Source: Arthrobacter sp. Soil736 (lineage in GTDB: Bacteria; Actinomycetota; Actinomycetes; Actinomycetales; Micrococcaceae). Taken from it: DNA of 64,000 nt. The notes under the pieces were generated by a model. It was not told where the DNA came from. It ran no database searches and worked only from the letters and a program-made list of their open reading frames with translations. Where the stretch lies: the NCBI RefSeq assembly GCF_001428005.1, contig NZ_LMSB01000008.1, positions 1-64,000 on the forward strand, in the 5' to 3' direction. Position numbers and translations under genes: made by a program. Within the stretch, counting starts at the first letter, position 1. The number at the start of each line of letters is the position of its first letter. Of the stretch, positions 51,795 to 59,860 are shown in pieces.

Positions 51795-52234
51795 GGAATT
51801 CCTTCTCAAGGGTATTTGCAGGGTGTCAGTCAGATTGCGGGATACCTCAAGCCAGCGACGGATCCGCGGTGGGTTACGACCCCGCCAGTTGTGTTTTTGT
51901 TGCAGGGCGAACGTTCCCCCAGCCATGTAAGTGGTGCCAGATGACTGGCGCTGCTGACTCAAAAACGTCCCTCAAGCTGGGCCGGGCCAGCGCATCAGCT
52001 GGAACAGGGGCCTCTGCCGCCCGGTGGTCCGCCAGCACCGGCTCCGGCCGTGCATTGCCGGCCCGGCACCCGTATTGCCAGCCATCAAGCGAACCTGACA
52101 ACGAAAACGAGCGGGACCGCAGCATTTATGCATCAGGGGGCAGCTGAAAGTACGACGGCGGGTCCCCGGCTTCGCGTGGAAACCGGGGACCCGCCGCACT
52201 GCGTTCAGCTAACGCCCTGAACAAGCGCGTTGGC
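51795..52234. other. 440-base gap with one hairpin
   Basis: No gene is supported here. A strong GC hairpin (GCGGGTCCCCGG with its complement, 52157-52195) lies 40 bases after the alanine dehydrogenase stop on the minus strand and is probably its terminator, although the T-run is poor. Confidence 0.55.
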
Positions 52235-53353
52235 TTAGGCCGAGACCAGGTTGTGCCAGTCGTTCACGAGGGGCAGGTTGTGCGCCTCGGAGACGGAGCG
52301 GTGTGCCACGTGGCCGGCGGCGATGTTCAGGCCGGCGGCCAGTGCAGGGTCCCGGTCGAAGGCGGCATTGACGCCCAGGTTGGCCAGAGCCACTCCGTAG
52401 CGGAGGGTGACGTTGGTCAGTGCGTAGGTGGAGGTGTTCGGGACGGCGCCGGGCATGTTGGCGACGCAGTAGAAGATGGTGTTGTGGACCTTGTAGGTCG
52501 GTTCCTGGTGCGTGGTGGGGTGCGTGTCCTCGAAGCAGCCGCCCTGGTCCACGGCGATGTCGACCAGGACCGAGCCGGGCTTCATGCGCGAGACGAGCTC
52601 GTTGGTGACCAGCTTGGGGGCCTTGGCGCCCGGGATGAGCACGGAGCCGATCACCAGGTCCGCGTCCACCACGGACTTCTCGATCTCGTACCTGTTGGAG
52701 GCGACGGTCTTCAGTCGGCCCTGGTACTGGGCGTCGAGTTCGCGCAGGCGGTTGATGTTGATGTCCAGGATGGTGACGTCGGCGCCGAGGCCGATTGCCA
52801 TCGCTGCGGCGTTGGTGCCTGCGACGCCGGCGCCGAGCACTACGACCTTGGCCGGGCGGACGCCCGGTACGCCGCCCAGCAGGACGCCCTTGCCGCCGGC
52901 GGGGGCCATCAGGGACGTGGCGCCGACCTGGACGGACAGCCGGCCGGCGACCTCGGACATCGGCGCGAGCAGGGGCAGGGTGCGGCCTTCCTGCACGGTC
53001 TCGTAGGCGATGGCGGTGACGCCGCTGTTGATGAGTTCCTGGGTCAGTTCGGGCTCGGCGGCCAGGTGCAGGTAGGTGAAGAGGATCAGGCCCTTGCGGA
53101 AGCGGTGGTACTCGGCCTCGACCGGCTCCTTGACCTTCATGACCATGTCAGCGCGGGCCCAGACGTCGTCCGGATCGGCGACGATCTCGGCGCCGGCAAT
53201 GACGTATTCCTCGTCAGTGATGCCGGAGCCCAGGCCTGCGCCGCGCTCGACCAGGACCGTGTGGCCGTGGGTGCGGAACTCGTGAACGCCGGCGGCCGTG
53301 ATGGCAACGCGGAATTCGTTGTTCTTGATCTCTTTGGGGACACCGATGATCAT
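52235..53353 (-). CDS. ald: L-alanine dehydrogenase
   Basis: A 372-residue NAD-dependent enzyme converting L-alanine to pyruvate and ammonia, or the reverse. Arg15 (FRVAITA), Lys75 (KVKEP) and His96 (TYLHLAAEP) are at the canonical active-site places. The Rossmann turn is VVLGAGVAGTNAAAMAIGLGA, and the C-terminal side has DIAVDQGGCFEDTHPT. ATG at 53353. It faces a broken PucR-like regulator gene and lies beside a D-alanine permease and an alanine racemase, so its role here is catabolic: carbon and nitrogen from alanine. Confidence 0.95.
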   Translation of the reverse strand: MIIGVPKEIKNNEFRVAITAAGVHEFRTHGHTVLVERGAGLGSGITDEEYVIAGAEIVADPDDVWARADMVMKVKEPVEAEYHRFRKGLILFTYLHLAAEPELTQELINSGVTAIAYETVQEGRTLPLLAPMSEVAGRLSVQVGATSLMAPAGGKGVLLGGVPGVRPAKVVVLGAGVAGTNAAAMAIGLGADVTILDININRLRELDAQYQGRLKTVASNRYEIEKSVVDADLVIGSVLIPGAKAPKLVTNELVSRMKPGSVLVDIAVDQGGCFEDTHPTTHQEPTYKVHNTIFYCVANMPGAVPNTSTYALTNVTLRYGVALANLGVNAAFDRDPALAAGLNIAAGHVAHRSVSEAHNLPLVNDWHNLVSA

Positions 53354-53542
53354 TTTTGGGGCTCCATCCAGAATAGGTCCGCCTGTGAGGCAGGCGACAG
53401 GAACGGTCCCCGGACCAGCGGCCGGAACCGCGTGTTTCCGCGGATTCTCGCAATCATCCTTCGACGTTTGTCGAGTCGCAGGGCGTCAGGTGTCGCCTGC
53501 TGTCCGTTCGTCGGCAGGCCCTTCGGGACGTAGTCTTGCAGC

Positions 53543-53714
53543 ATGCAACAGCTGGACGTGGAACAGCTGTGGAACAGGTTGCCCTCAGTTCGGCCGCGGG
53601 CTGTCGCTGGAAGACCCCAACGGAGTTCTCCTCGCCCACAGCTCCAAGCTTTCGCCCGCCCTGCACGAAAAAATACATGGAAATGAGCCATCTTTTTCTT
53701 CACCGAACGGCTGA
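53543..53714 (+). pseudogene. Broken 5' end of a PucR-like regulator
   Basis: ATG at 53543 reads MQQLDVEQL, then the frame shifts by one base to VEQVAL, then again to QFGRGLSLEDPNGVLLAHSS, stopping at 53714. Restoring two single missing bases gives a continuous start typical of PucR-family (helix-turn-helix_30) regulators. The rest of the gene, including the DNA-binding domain, is missing. It is divergent to ald, where such a regulator would be expected. Family assignment is by pattern only. Confidence 0.55.
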
Positions 53715-53959
53715 GTATCCCTATTTGACATTTTGGATGAGCTTGATCACACTCGTCACTGTGGCTCCGGCAAGGAGGCCGGCCACCCTGAATCCCAGCT
53801 CCGAACCGAATGAATCGGACTGAAGAAATACCCCGACGGAACTCCCGAATCCAACCGGGTCAAGAGTCAATCCAAGCCTGACCGTGCCGCCGTATGCGTC
53901 GGCGCCGGTGTTTGTCGCGCCTATTTTGAGCCCTACGCCGCACACGAGGAAGAGTCCAC

Positions 53960-55441
53960 ATGACAGAACATAGTTCAACCCACACAGCTGCCAGAGCAAA
54001 TCCACACCCCTCATCACCACCCCACCTTGCCCGCTCGCTGAGCAACCGGCACATCCAGCTCCTGGCTATCGGCGGCGCCATCGGCACAGGCCTCTTCATG
54101 GGCTCCGGCAAGACCATCTCGGTGGCCGGGCCGTCCGTCATCTTCGTCTACATGATCATCGGCTTCATGCTGTTCTTCGTCATGCGCGCCATGGGCCAGC
54201 TGCTGCTGTCCAACCTGAACTACAAGTCCTTCAGCGACTTCGCCGGCGACCTCCTGGGCCCGTGGGCCGGCTTCTTCACGGGCTGGACCTACTGGTTCTG
54301 CTGGGTGGTCACCGGCGTGGCCGATGTGATCGCGATCGCCGGCTACGCCGAACAGCTCTGGCCGGGCATCGAGCTCTGGGTCCCGGGCATTGCCACCATC
54401 ATCATCCTGCTCCTGCTCAACCTCCCCAGCGTCAAGGCGTTCGGCGAGACGGAATTCTGGTTCGCCCTCATCAAGATCGTGGCGATCGTGACGCTGATCG
54501 TGGTGGGCCTGGTGATGATCTTCACCGGATTCAAGTCCGGCCCCGGGACTGCCGGCTTCACCAACCTGTGGAGCCATGGCGGCTTCTTCCCCAAGGAATT
54601 CATGGGCTTCGTGGCCGGCTTCCAGATCGCCGTCTTCGCGTTCGTGGGCATCGAACTCGTGGGCACCGCCGCGGCCGAGACCAAGAACCCGGAGCACAAC
54701 CTGCCCCGCGCCATCAACGCCATCCCGCTGCGCGTCATGCTCTTCTACGTGGGCGCCCTGATCATCCTCATGTCCGTCATCCCGTGGACGGAGTTCAAGG
54801 CCGGCCACAGCCCGTTCATCGCCATGTTCTCCCTCGCCGGACTGGGCATTGCCGCCACCGTGGTGAACCTCGTGGTGCTCACCTCGGCCATGTCCTCGGC
54901 CAACTCGGGCATCTATTCCACCTCGCGCATGGTGTTCGGCCTGGCCAACGACGGCGACGCCCCCAAGCTCTTCGGCCGGCTCTCCCGCCGCAAGGTCCCG
55001 CAGAACGCCCTGTTCCTCTCCTGCGTCCTGCTCCTGGCCGGCGTCGCCCTGCTCTACGCGGGCAAGGACGTGGGCGTGGCTTTCGACATGGTCACCACCG
55101 TCTCCGCCGTCTGCTTCATGTTCGTCTGGTCCATCATCCTGGCCAGCTACCTGGTCTTCCGGAAGCGCCGCCCGGAGCTGCACGCGGCGTCGCCGTTCAA
55201 AATGCCCGGCGGCATCCCGATGGTGTGGGTGGTCTTCGCGTTCTTCGCGTTCCTGGTCTGGGCGCTGACTACGCAGCCGGACACGCTCACGGCGCTGCTT
55301 GTCACCCCGGCCTGGTTTGCGGTCCTCGGCGTTGCCTACACCGTCGTCCGCCGCTCCCCGGTGCACCAGGCCCGCGTGGCCGAGTGGAAGGCCATGGCGG
55401 ACTCCGAAACGGACACCGTGAACAAACTGACCGTGAAATAG
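53960..55441 (+). CDS. cycA: D-serine/D-alanine/glycine permease
   Basis: A 493-residue APC transporter with twelve membrane segments. The sequence follows E. coli CycA closely: SNRHIQLLAIGGAIGTGLFM, then GFMLFFVMRAMGQLLLSNL, KSFSDFAGDLLGPWAG, YWFCWVVTGVADVIAIAGYA and GIELVGTAAAETKNPE. It imports D-alanine, D-serine, glycine and probably L-alanine by proton symport. Ribosome site GAGGAAGAG before the ATG. With the racemase behind it and ald across the gap it completes an alanine-use module. Confidence 0.92.
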   Translation: MTEHSSTHTAARANPHPSSPPHLARSLSNRHIQLLAIGGAIGTGLFMGSGKTISVAGPSVIFVYMIIGFMLFFVMRAMGQLLLSNLNYKSFSDFAGDLLGPWAGFFTGWTYWFCWVVTGVADVIAIAGYAEQLWPGIELWVPGIATIIILLLLNLPSVKAFGETEFWFALIKIVAIVTLIVVGLVMIFTGFKSGPGTAGFTNLWSHGGFFPKEFMGFVAGFQIAVFAFVGIELVGTAAAETKNPEHNLPRAINAIPLRVMLFYVGALIILMSVIPWTEFKAGHSPFIAMFSLAGLGIAATVVNLVVLTSAMSSANSGIYSTSRMVFGLANDGDAPKLFGRLSRRKVPQNALFLSCVLLLAGVALLYAGKDVGVAFDMVTTVSAVCFMFVWSIILASYLVFRKRRPELHAASPFKMPGGIPMVWVVFAFFAFLVWALTTQPDTLTALLVTPAWFAVLGVAYTVVRRSPVHQARVAEWKAMADSETDTVNKLTVK

Positions 55442-55608
55442 ACCGAAGTTACGACTGCCCCGACAATGAAACCCACCTGCTGCTGCCCTCCGCGACGCCG
55501 GAGAAACAACTCATCACCGTCCTGCCGGACACGATCAAGCACCTCGCGGCGGGTCTGCGGAGCACCCCAACCGCTGCGACACAGAACGAACACCCAACGG
55601 AGCATAGG

Positions 55609-56850
55609 ATGACTTACCCAGCAACAACAGGCGACTTCCGGCGGCCACGAGACCCGGCACCGGGCCCTGCCTATGAACGTTCCGCCGTGATTGATCTCGA
55701 GGCCATCCGCCACAATGTGCGGAGAGTGGCTGCGGCCGCTGCACCGGCGCGGGTCATGGCCGTGGTCAAGGCTGACGCCTACGGCCACGGCGCAGTTCCC
55801 GTAGCGCGGGCCGCACTTGAGGCCGGGGCCCGCTGGCTCGGCGTCGCGCACATCGCCGAGGCACTCACGCTGAGGGCGGCGGGAATTGACGCGCCCCTCC
55901 TTGCCTGGCTACACACCCCGGAAAGTGACTTCGGCGCGGCAGTTGCTGCCGGCGTCGACATCGGCTGTTCAGGATGGGAGCTGGACCGGATCGTCGCGGC
56001 CGCCAGGGAGCAGGACCGCCCGGCACGGGTCCACCTGAAGGCGGACACCGGCCTGGGCCGAAACGGCGCCACCATCGATGCCTGGGACCAACTGGTGGGC
56101 GAAGCCCAGAAATACCAGAATGAAGGGCTGCTACGGGTGGTGGGAATCTTTTCCCATTTGGCCGTCGCCGACGAACCCCACCGGCCGGAAACCGATGAAC
56201 AACTCACCGCCTTTCGCGAGGTCCTGACCATTGCCGAGGATGCCGGCGTAGTTCCGGACGTCAGGCACCTGGCCAATACTCCGGCAGCGCTTTCCCGGCC
56301 GGACACCCACTTCGATCTGGTCCGGGTGGGTCTGGGTATCTACGGGATGTCGCCGTTCGAAGGACAGACGTCCGCCGAACTGGGGCTGCGTCCGGCCATG
56401 ACTCTGCGCACTGTTGTATCCCATTGCAAGGACGTGCCGGCGGGCCAGGGAGTCTCGTACGGACTGAATTACCGGACCGTTGGCGCAAGCACGCTGGGGC
56501 TTATCCCGTTGGGCTATGCCGACGGCGTGCCGCGCGTGGCCACGGGTGGTCCCGTACGTGTAGACGGTGTGACCTACCCTGTGGCGGGCAGGATCGCCAT
56601 GGACCAGATGGTCATCGATCTCGGCGGTCGGGAAGTTTCCGCCGCCGGGAAGAGCCTGCTGGGTGCCGAGGCTGAACTGTTCGGAAACGGTGCCGACGGC
56701 GGACCCACCGCAGATGACTGGGCACGGGCCGCGGGCACCAACAACTACGAGATCGTGACCCGCATCAGCCCCCGCGTGCCGCGGCGCTACATCAACGAAT
56801 CGGAAACGCCGCTTGTGCCCATAAGCCGGTCCATGAAGCGTCCTGTATAA
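55609..56850 (+). CDS. alr: Alanine racemase
   Basis: A 413-residue PLP enzyme interconverting L- and D-alanine. Lys54 in VVKADAYGHGA binds the cofactor; the opposite-face tyrosine is in GVSYGLNYRT with LIPLGYADGVPR, and AGRIAMDQMVIDLG completes the C-terminal domain. GGAG precedes the ATG by 7 bases. Supplying D-alanine for peptidoglycan is the usual role, but placement after a CycA-like importer suggests catabolic racemisation feeding Ald. A second alr would be expected elsewhere. The first 20 residues (RRPRDPAPGP) are a non-conserved extension. Confidence 0.93.
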   Translation: MTYPATTGDFRRPRDPAPGPAYERSAVIDLEAIRHNVRRVAAAAAPARVMAVVKADAYGHGAVPVARAALEAGARWLGVAHIAEALTLRAAGIDAPLLAWLHTPESDFGAAVAAGVDIGCSGWELDRIVAAAREQDRPARVHLKADTGLGRNGATIDAWDQLVGEAQKYQNEGLLRVVGIFSHLAVADEPHRPETDEQLTAFREVLTIAEDAGVVPDVRHLANTPAALSRPDTHFDLVRVGLGIYGMSPFEGQTSAELGLRPAMTLRTVVSHCKDVPAGQGVSYGLNYRTVGASTLGLIPLGYADGVPRVATGGPVRVDGVTYPVAGRIAMDQMVIDLGGREVSAAGKSLLGAEAELFGNGADGGPTADDWARAAGTNNYEIVTRISPRVPRRYINESETPLVPISRSMKRPV

Positions 56851-56907
56851 ACAGGATCGTGGGCCAGCGTCGATTTCGGTCGTACGTGGCGTTGCTTTCG
56901 GCGCCCG

Positions 56908-57147
56908 TCAGGCCAGTTCGCCGCTTCCCATGCTCAGGTAGCGGTACACCGTTGCCCGGCTGGACCCGATCATCTTTCCGATGTCGGCGGGCTTCAGCCC
57001 TAGCGCCCTGAGCTCGTGGGCGCGCTTCACAGCATTACTTTCCGCCGTGACCTCCCGCCGTCCTGCCTTACGCCCGTTGGCCGCGGCGACGGCCATGCCG
57101 GACACAGCCACCGGAGAGATCATCCGGGAACTCACCATCGACCCCAC
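56908..57147 (-). pseudogene. C-terminal tail of a serine recombinase
   Basis: A minus-strand frame ends with GRKAGRREVTAES, AHELRALGLKPADIGKMI and SSRATVYRYLSMGSG, the helix-turn-helix tail of a resolvase/invertase. The catalytic N-terminal domain is absent: upstream codons look random up to the tRNA-Tyr terminator at 57171. A full recombinase would be about 190 residues. This is a leftover of a mobile element next to a tRNA gene. Confidence 0.65.
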
Positions 57148-57170
57148 TCGGGACTACCAACCCAGACAAA

Positions 57171-57201
57171 GAAAAACACCCCGGTCCGAAGACCGGGGTG
57201 T
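57171..57201 (-). terminator. Terminator after tRNA-Tyr
   Basis: ACACCCCGGTC pairs with GACCGGGGTGT around a 4-base loop, followed on the minus strand by TTTTTC. It lies 51 bases after the tRNA 3' end. Confidence 0.85.
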
Positions 57202-57251
57202 CAACGGTGACTCGACTCATCCGTAAAGGATGTCTCGACTCACCACATGGG

Positions 57252-57333
57252 TGGCAGATGAGGGATTCGAACCCCCGTAGGCGTTGCCAGCTGATTTACA
57301 GTCAGCCCCCTTTGGCCGCTCGGGTAATCTGCC
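57252..57333 (-). tRNA. tRNA-Tyr (GTA)
   Basis: An 82-base class II tRNA on the minus strand. Acceptor GGCAGAT/ATCTGCC, D-arm CCGAGCGGCCAAAGGGG, anticodon stem GCTGA/TCAGC with loop CTGTAAA, long variable arm TGGCAACGCCTA and T-arm GGGTTCGAATCCC. Anticodon GTA. After the discriminator A the genome reads CCCA, not an exact CCA. Confidence 0.93.
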
Positions 57334-57448
57334 GAACTTCAAAAGAAGATCACCGCGGTTGTTGTTTCAGCACCGCGGCAAGACAACCTTACAGAACTTC
57401 CGCCCAAGAATCGAATCGGGGCCCGGCGTGCCCAAAAAGCCCGGAATC

Positions 57449-57703
57449 TCAGGCTTCTCCGAGGATGCGGCCGGCGAGTTTGGCCTCGAACCGGATGGCC
57501 TGGTCCTCGGTGATCTGGTTGAGCTGCACCGCCCGCTGGAGGTCCGCGTGCACGCCGTCGAGCCGGGACGATGCGTCGGCGACGGGGCTGAGAATAATGG
57601 ACGCCGCCACAGCGGCGGCGGCCACGGACGAGGCGGCGGTGGCGATTGTTCCTGCGGCGGCGGACGTGGACCGGGTGACGTAGCGGGCGGCCTTGTGGGT
57701 CAT
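57449..57703 (-). CDS. Small hypothetical protein with central hydrophobic stretch
   Basis: An 84-residue protein. The ATG at 57703 has AAGGAAAG upstream. Residues 1-20 are basic, 21-45 are Ala-rich and mildly hydrophobic (GTIATAASSVAAAAVAASII), and the C-terminal half is a charged amphipathic helix (VHADLQRAVQLNQITEDQAI). It could be a small membrane-anchored or exported helical protein. I do not recognise a family. It is divergent to the YajQ gene. Confidence 0.6.
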   Translation of the reverse strand: MTHKAARYVTRSTSAAAGTIATAASSVAAAAVAASIILSPVADASSRLDGVHADLQRAVQLNQITEDQAIRFEAKLAGRILGEA

Positions 57704-57906
57704 TTGCTTTCCTTTCGGAGCGGCTTCCAACTGCTACAACTTTGCCCGCCGAAGCTTCGTTCCCGCCCCGCCTCCGCTGTGAGTGAACTGTGAATGCGGC
57801 GGCAACTTCACATCCGGGCCAACCGTACTACGCTGGAATCCAGATATTCAGGCCCTCCCCGGGCCCGCACCGCCCGGGCGAAGCACCCACCAGCATAAGG
57901 AGAGTC

Positions 57907-58398
57907 ATGGCAGGCGAGTCCACATTCGACGTCGTAAGCAAGGTAGACAAACAGGAAGTTGCGAACGCGCTGCACCAGGCGCAGAAGGAACTGGCCCAGC
58001 GTTACGATTTCAAGGGCGTCGGGGCCGAGGTCGACTTCAGCGGCGACAAGATCCTGATGAAGGCGAACTCCGAGGAGCGCGTCCTTGCCGTCCTGGACGT
58101 GCTGCAGTCCAAGCTGATCCGCCGCGGCATTTCGCTCAAGTCCCTGGACACCGGCGAGCCGTACGCATCCGGCAAGGAATTCCGGCTGGAGGCCTCCATC
58201 AAGGAAGGCATCGCGCAGGACCTCGCCAAGAAGATCAACAAGCTGATCCGCGATGAAGCCCCCAAGTCCGTCAAGTCGCAGATCCAGGGCGACGAGCTCC
58301 GCGTCACGTCCAAGTCGAGGGACGACCTCCAGGCCACCATGGCGCTGCTCAAGGACTTTGACGAGGCCGACCTCCAGTTCGTCAACTTCCGCAGCTAG
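57907..58398 (+). CDS. yajQ: YajQ-family nucleotide-binding protein
   Basis: A 163-residue protein of the YajQ family, two ferredoxin-like folds. MAGESTFDVVSKVDKQEV, RYDFKGVGAEVDFSG and SLDTGEPYASGKEFR are family blocks. In Xanthomonas a member binds cyclic di-GMP and affects transcription; in others the role is unclear. AAGGAG precedes the ATG. Single gene. Confidence 0.93.
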   Translation: MAGESTFDVVSKVDKQEVANALHQAQKELAQRYDFKGVGAEVDFSGDKILMKANSEERVLAVLDVLQSKLIRRGISLKSLDTGEPYASGKEFRLEASIKEGIAQDLAKKINKLIRDEAPKSVKSQIQGDELRVTSKSRDDLQATMALLKDFDEADLQFVNFRS

Positions 58399-58548
58399 GA
58401 CACGCCGGAGGTCAGTCGACACGCAAGGGGCCAGAACAGACGCCAAGGGCCGGGTGCCCGCATGGTCACCAGCAGATCGCCGCGCGCGAGGCCGAGGTCG
58501 CTGTCGGCCAGGATGGCTGCGTAGAACTCCGGAAGTCCGGCTTCCTGC

Positions 58549-58567
58549 TTAGGCGAGCCTTACCTCG
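58549..58567 (+). promoter_or_regulatory. DtxR/IdeR-type iron box
   Basis: TTAGGCGAGCCTTACCTCG matches the 19-base actinobacterial iron box at 13 places, including the whole TTAGG half and CC-ACCT in the other. It lies 79 bases before efeO, so iron-loaded IdeR would repress the iron-uptake operon. Confidence 0.75.
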
Positions 58568-58645
58568 ATCGGGGACCTCTCGAGACCCAAGGCGCGCGCA
58601 GCACCTCCCCAATGACATCCCCGCACCGACATCCCCAAGGACACC

Positions 58646-59860
58646 ATGACTGCGTCTCACTCTTCCCTGCCGGCAAGCACCGGGCGTGCGCGTTCGGCAC
58701 GCCGCGCCTCCGGACTCAGCCTGCTGGCTGGCGCCGCCCTGCTCCCCTTCGTCCTGAGCTCCTGCGCAGGGACAGCGTCGCCCGCGCCTTCTTCGGACGG
58801 CGGCAGCATTGCCGTCTCAAGCACCAAAGATGACTGCAACGTCTCCACCACGGAGGCACCCAGCGGCAACATCACTTTCTCCGTCAAGAACGACGGCGAC
58901 CAGGTCACCGAGTTCTACCTCCTCGCCGAGGACGGGCTTCGAATTGTGGCCGAAGCGGAAAACATCGCACCGGGAATCACCCGGAACCTCGTGGTGAACG
59001 CGCCCGCAGGGTCCTACACCACGGCATGCAAGCCGGCCCTCCAGGGCGACGGAATCCGGGCCGCGTTCACCGTCACCGACTCCGGCAAGCCGGTCACGGC
59101 CGACGCCAACCTCCGGAAGCTGAGTGACACCGCGGTCACGCAGTACACCGCCTACGTCAAGGACCAGACGGAGCAGCTGGTGACCGGCACCAAGGCGTTC
59201 GCGGCCGCCTTCGCCGCAGGAGACGCCGCCAAGGCCCGCAGCCTGTACGCCGATACCCGCATGCACTGGGAAAGGATCGAACCCGTGGCCGAGTCCTTCG
59301 GCGACCTCGACCCCAAGCTGGACCTGCGCGAAGCGGACCTTGAACCGGGCGAAAAATGGACGGGCTGGCACCGTGCAGAGAAGGACCTTTTTGCCCCCGC
59401 CGGCTACAAGCCGATGGCCGCTTCCGAGCGGGCTGCCCTGTCCAAGCAGCTGGTGGCGGACACCGAAGACCTCTACCAGCGGACCCGCACCGTGACCCTG
59501 ACCGCGGACAAGCTTGGCAACGGAGCCAAGGAACTCCTGGACGAAGTTGCCACCGGAAAGGTCACCGGCGAGGAAGAAATCTGGTCCCACACGGACCTTT
59601 GGGACTTCCAGGCCAACATTGATGGCGCCAGGATCGCCTTTGAAAACCTGCGGCCCGTCCTGGGCCAGAAGGACGCCGCGCTGGCGGCCGAACTGGACAC
59701 CAAGTTCACCGCCCTGCAGGCCGAGCTGAAGAAGCACGCCACCGGGGGCGGCTTCAAGTACTACAACGAGCTCTCCCCGGCCCAGGTGCAGCGGCTTGCC
59801 GCGCTGGTGGACGCCCTGGGCGAGCCCCTTTCGAAGCTGACGTCGGCGGTGGTCCTGTGA
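58646..59860 (+). CDS. efeO: EfeO iron-uptake lipoprotein
   Basis: A 404-residue exported protein. Signal with lipobox LSSCAG (Cys40). Residues about 50-145 are a cupredoxin-like domain (CNVSTTEAPSGNITFSVKNDG start; SYTTACKP). From about 160 the M75/imelysin-like helical domain carries YADTRMHWERIEPVAESFGD with the HxxE iron-site motif. It delivers iron for uptake with EfeB and the permease EfeU. Behind an iron box; overlaps efeB as GTGA. No efeU gene is present upstream, unlike the standard efeUOB order. Confidence 0.93.
   Translation: MTASHSSLPASTGRARSARRASGLSLLAGAALLPFVLSSCAGTASPAPSSDGGSIAVSSTKDDCNVSTTEAPSGNITFSVKNDGDQVTEFYLLAEDGLRIVAEAENIAPGITRNLVVNAPAGSYTTACKPALQGDGIRAAFTVTDSGKPVTADANLRKLSDTAVTQYTAYVKDQTEQLVTGTKAFAAAFAAGDAAKARSLYADTRMHWERIEPVAESFGDLDPKLDLREADLEPGEKWTGWHRAEKDLFAPAGYKPMAASERAALSKQLVADTEDLYQRTRTVTLTADKLGNGAKELLDEVATGKVTGEEEIWSHTDLWDFQANIDGARIAFENLRPVLGQKDAALAAELDTKFTALQAELKKHATGGGFKYYNELSPAQVQRLAALVDALGEPLSKLTSAVVL

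Noticed and set aside
53721..53945. Minus-strand frame with hydrophobic stretches between the PucR remnant and cycA
   Set aside because: Plausible composition but no ribosome site or good start, and it overlaps the cycA leader. Left unannotated.
54262..55608. Long frame joined in front of alanine racemase
   Set aside because: Out-of-frame reading of the permease; the racemase begins at 55609 with its own ribosome site.
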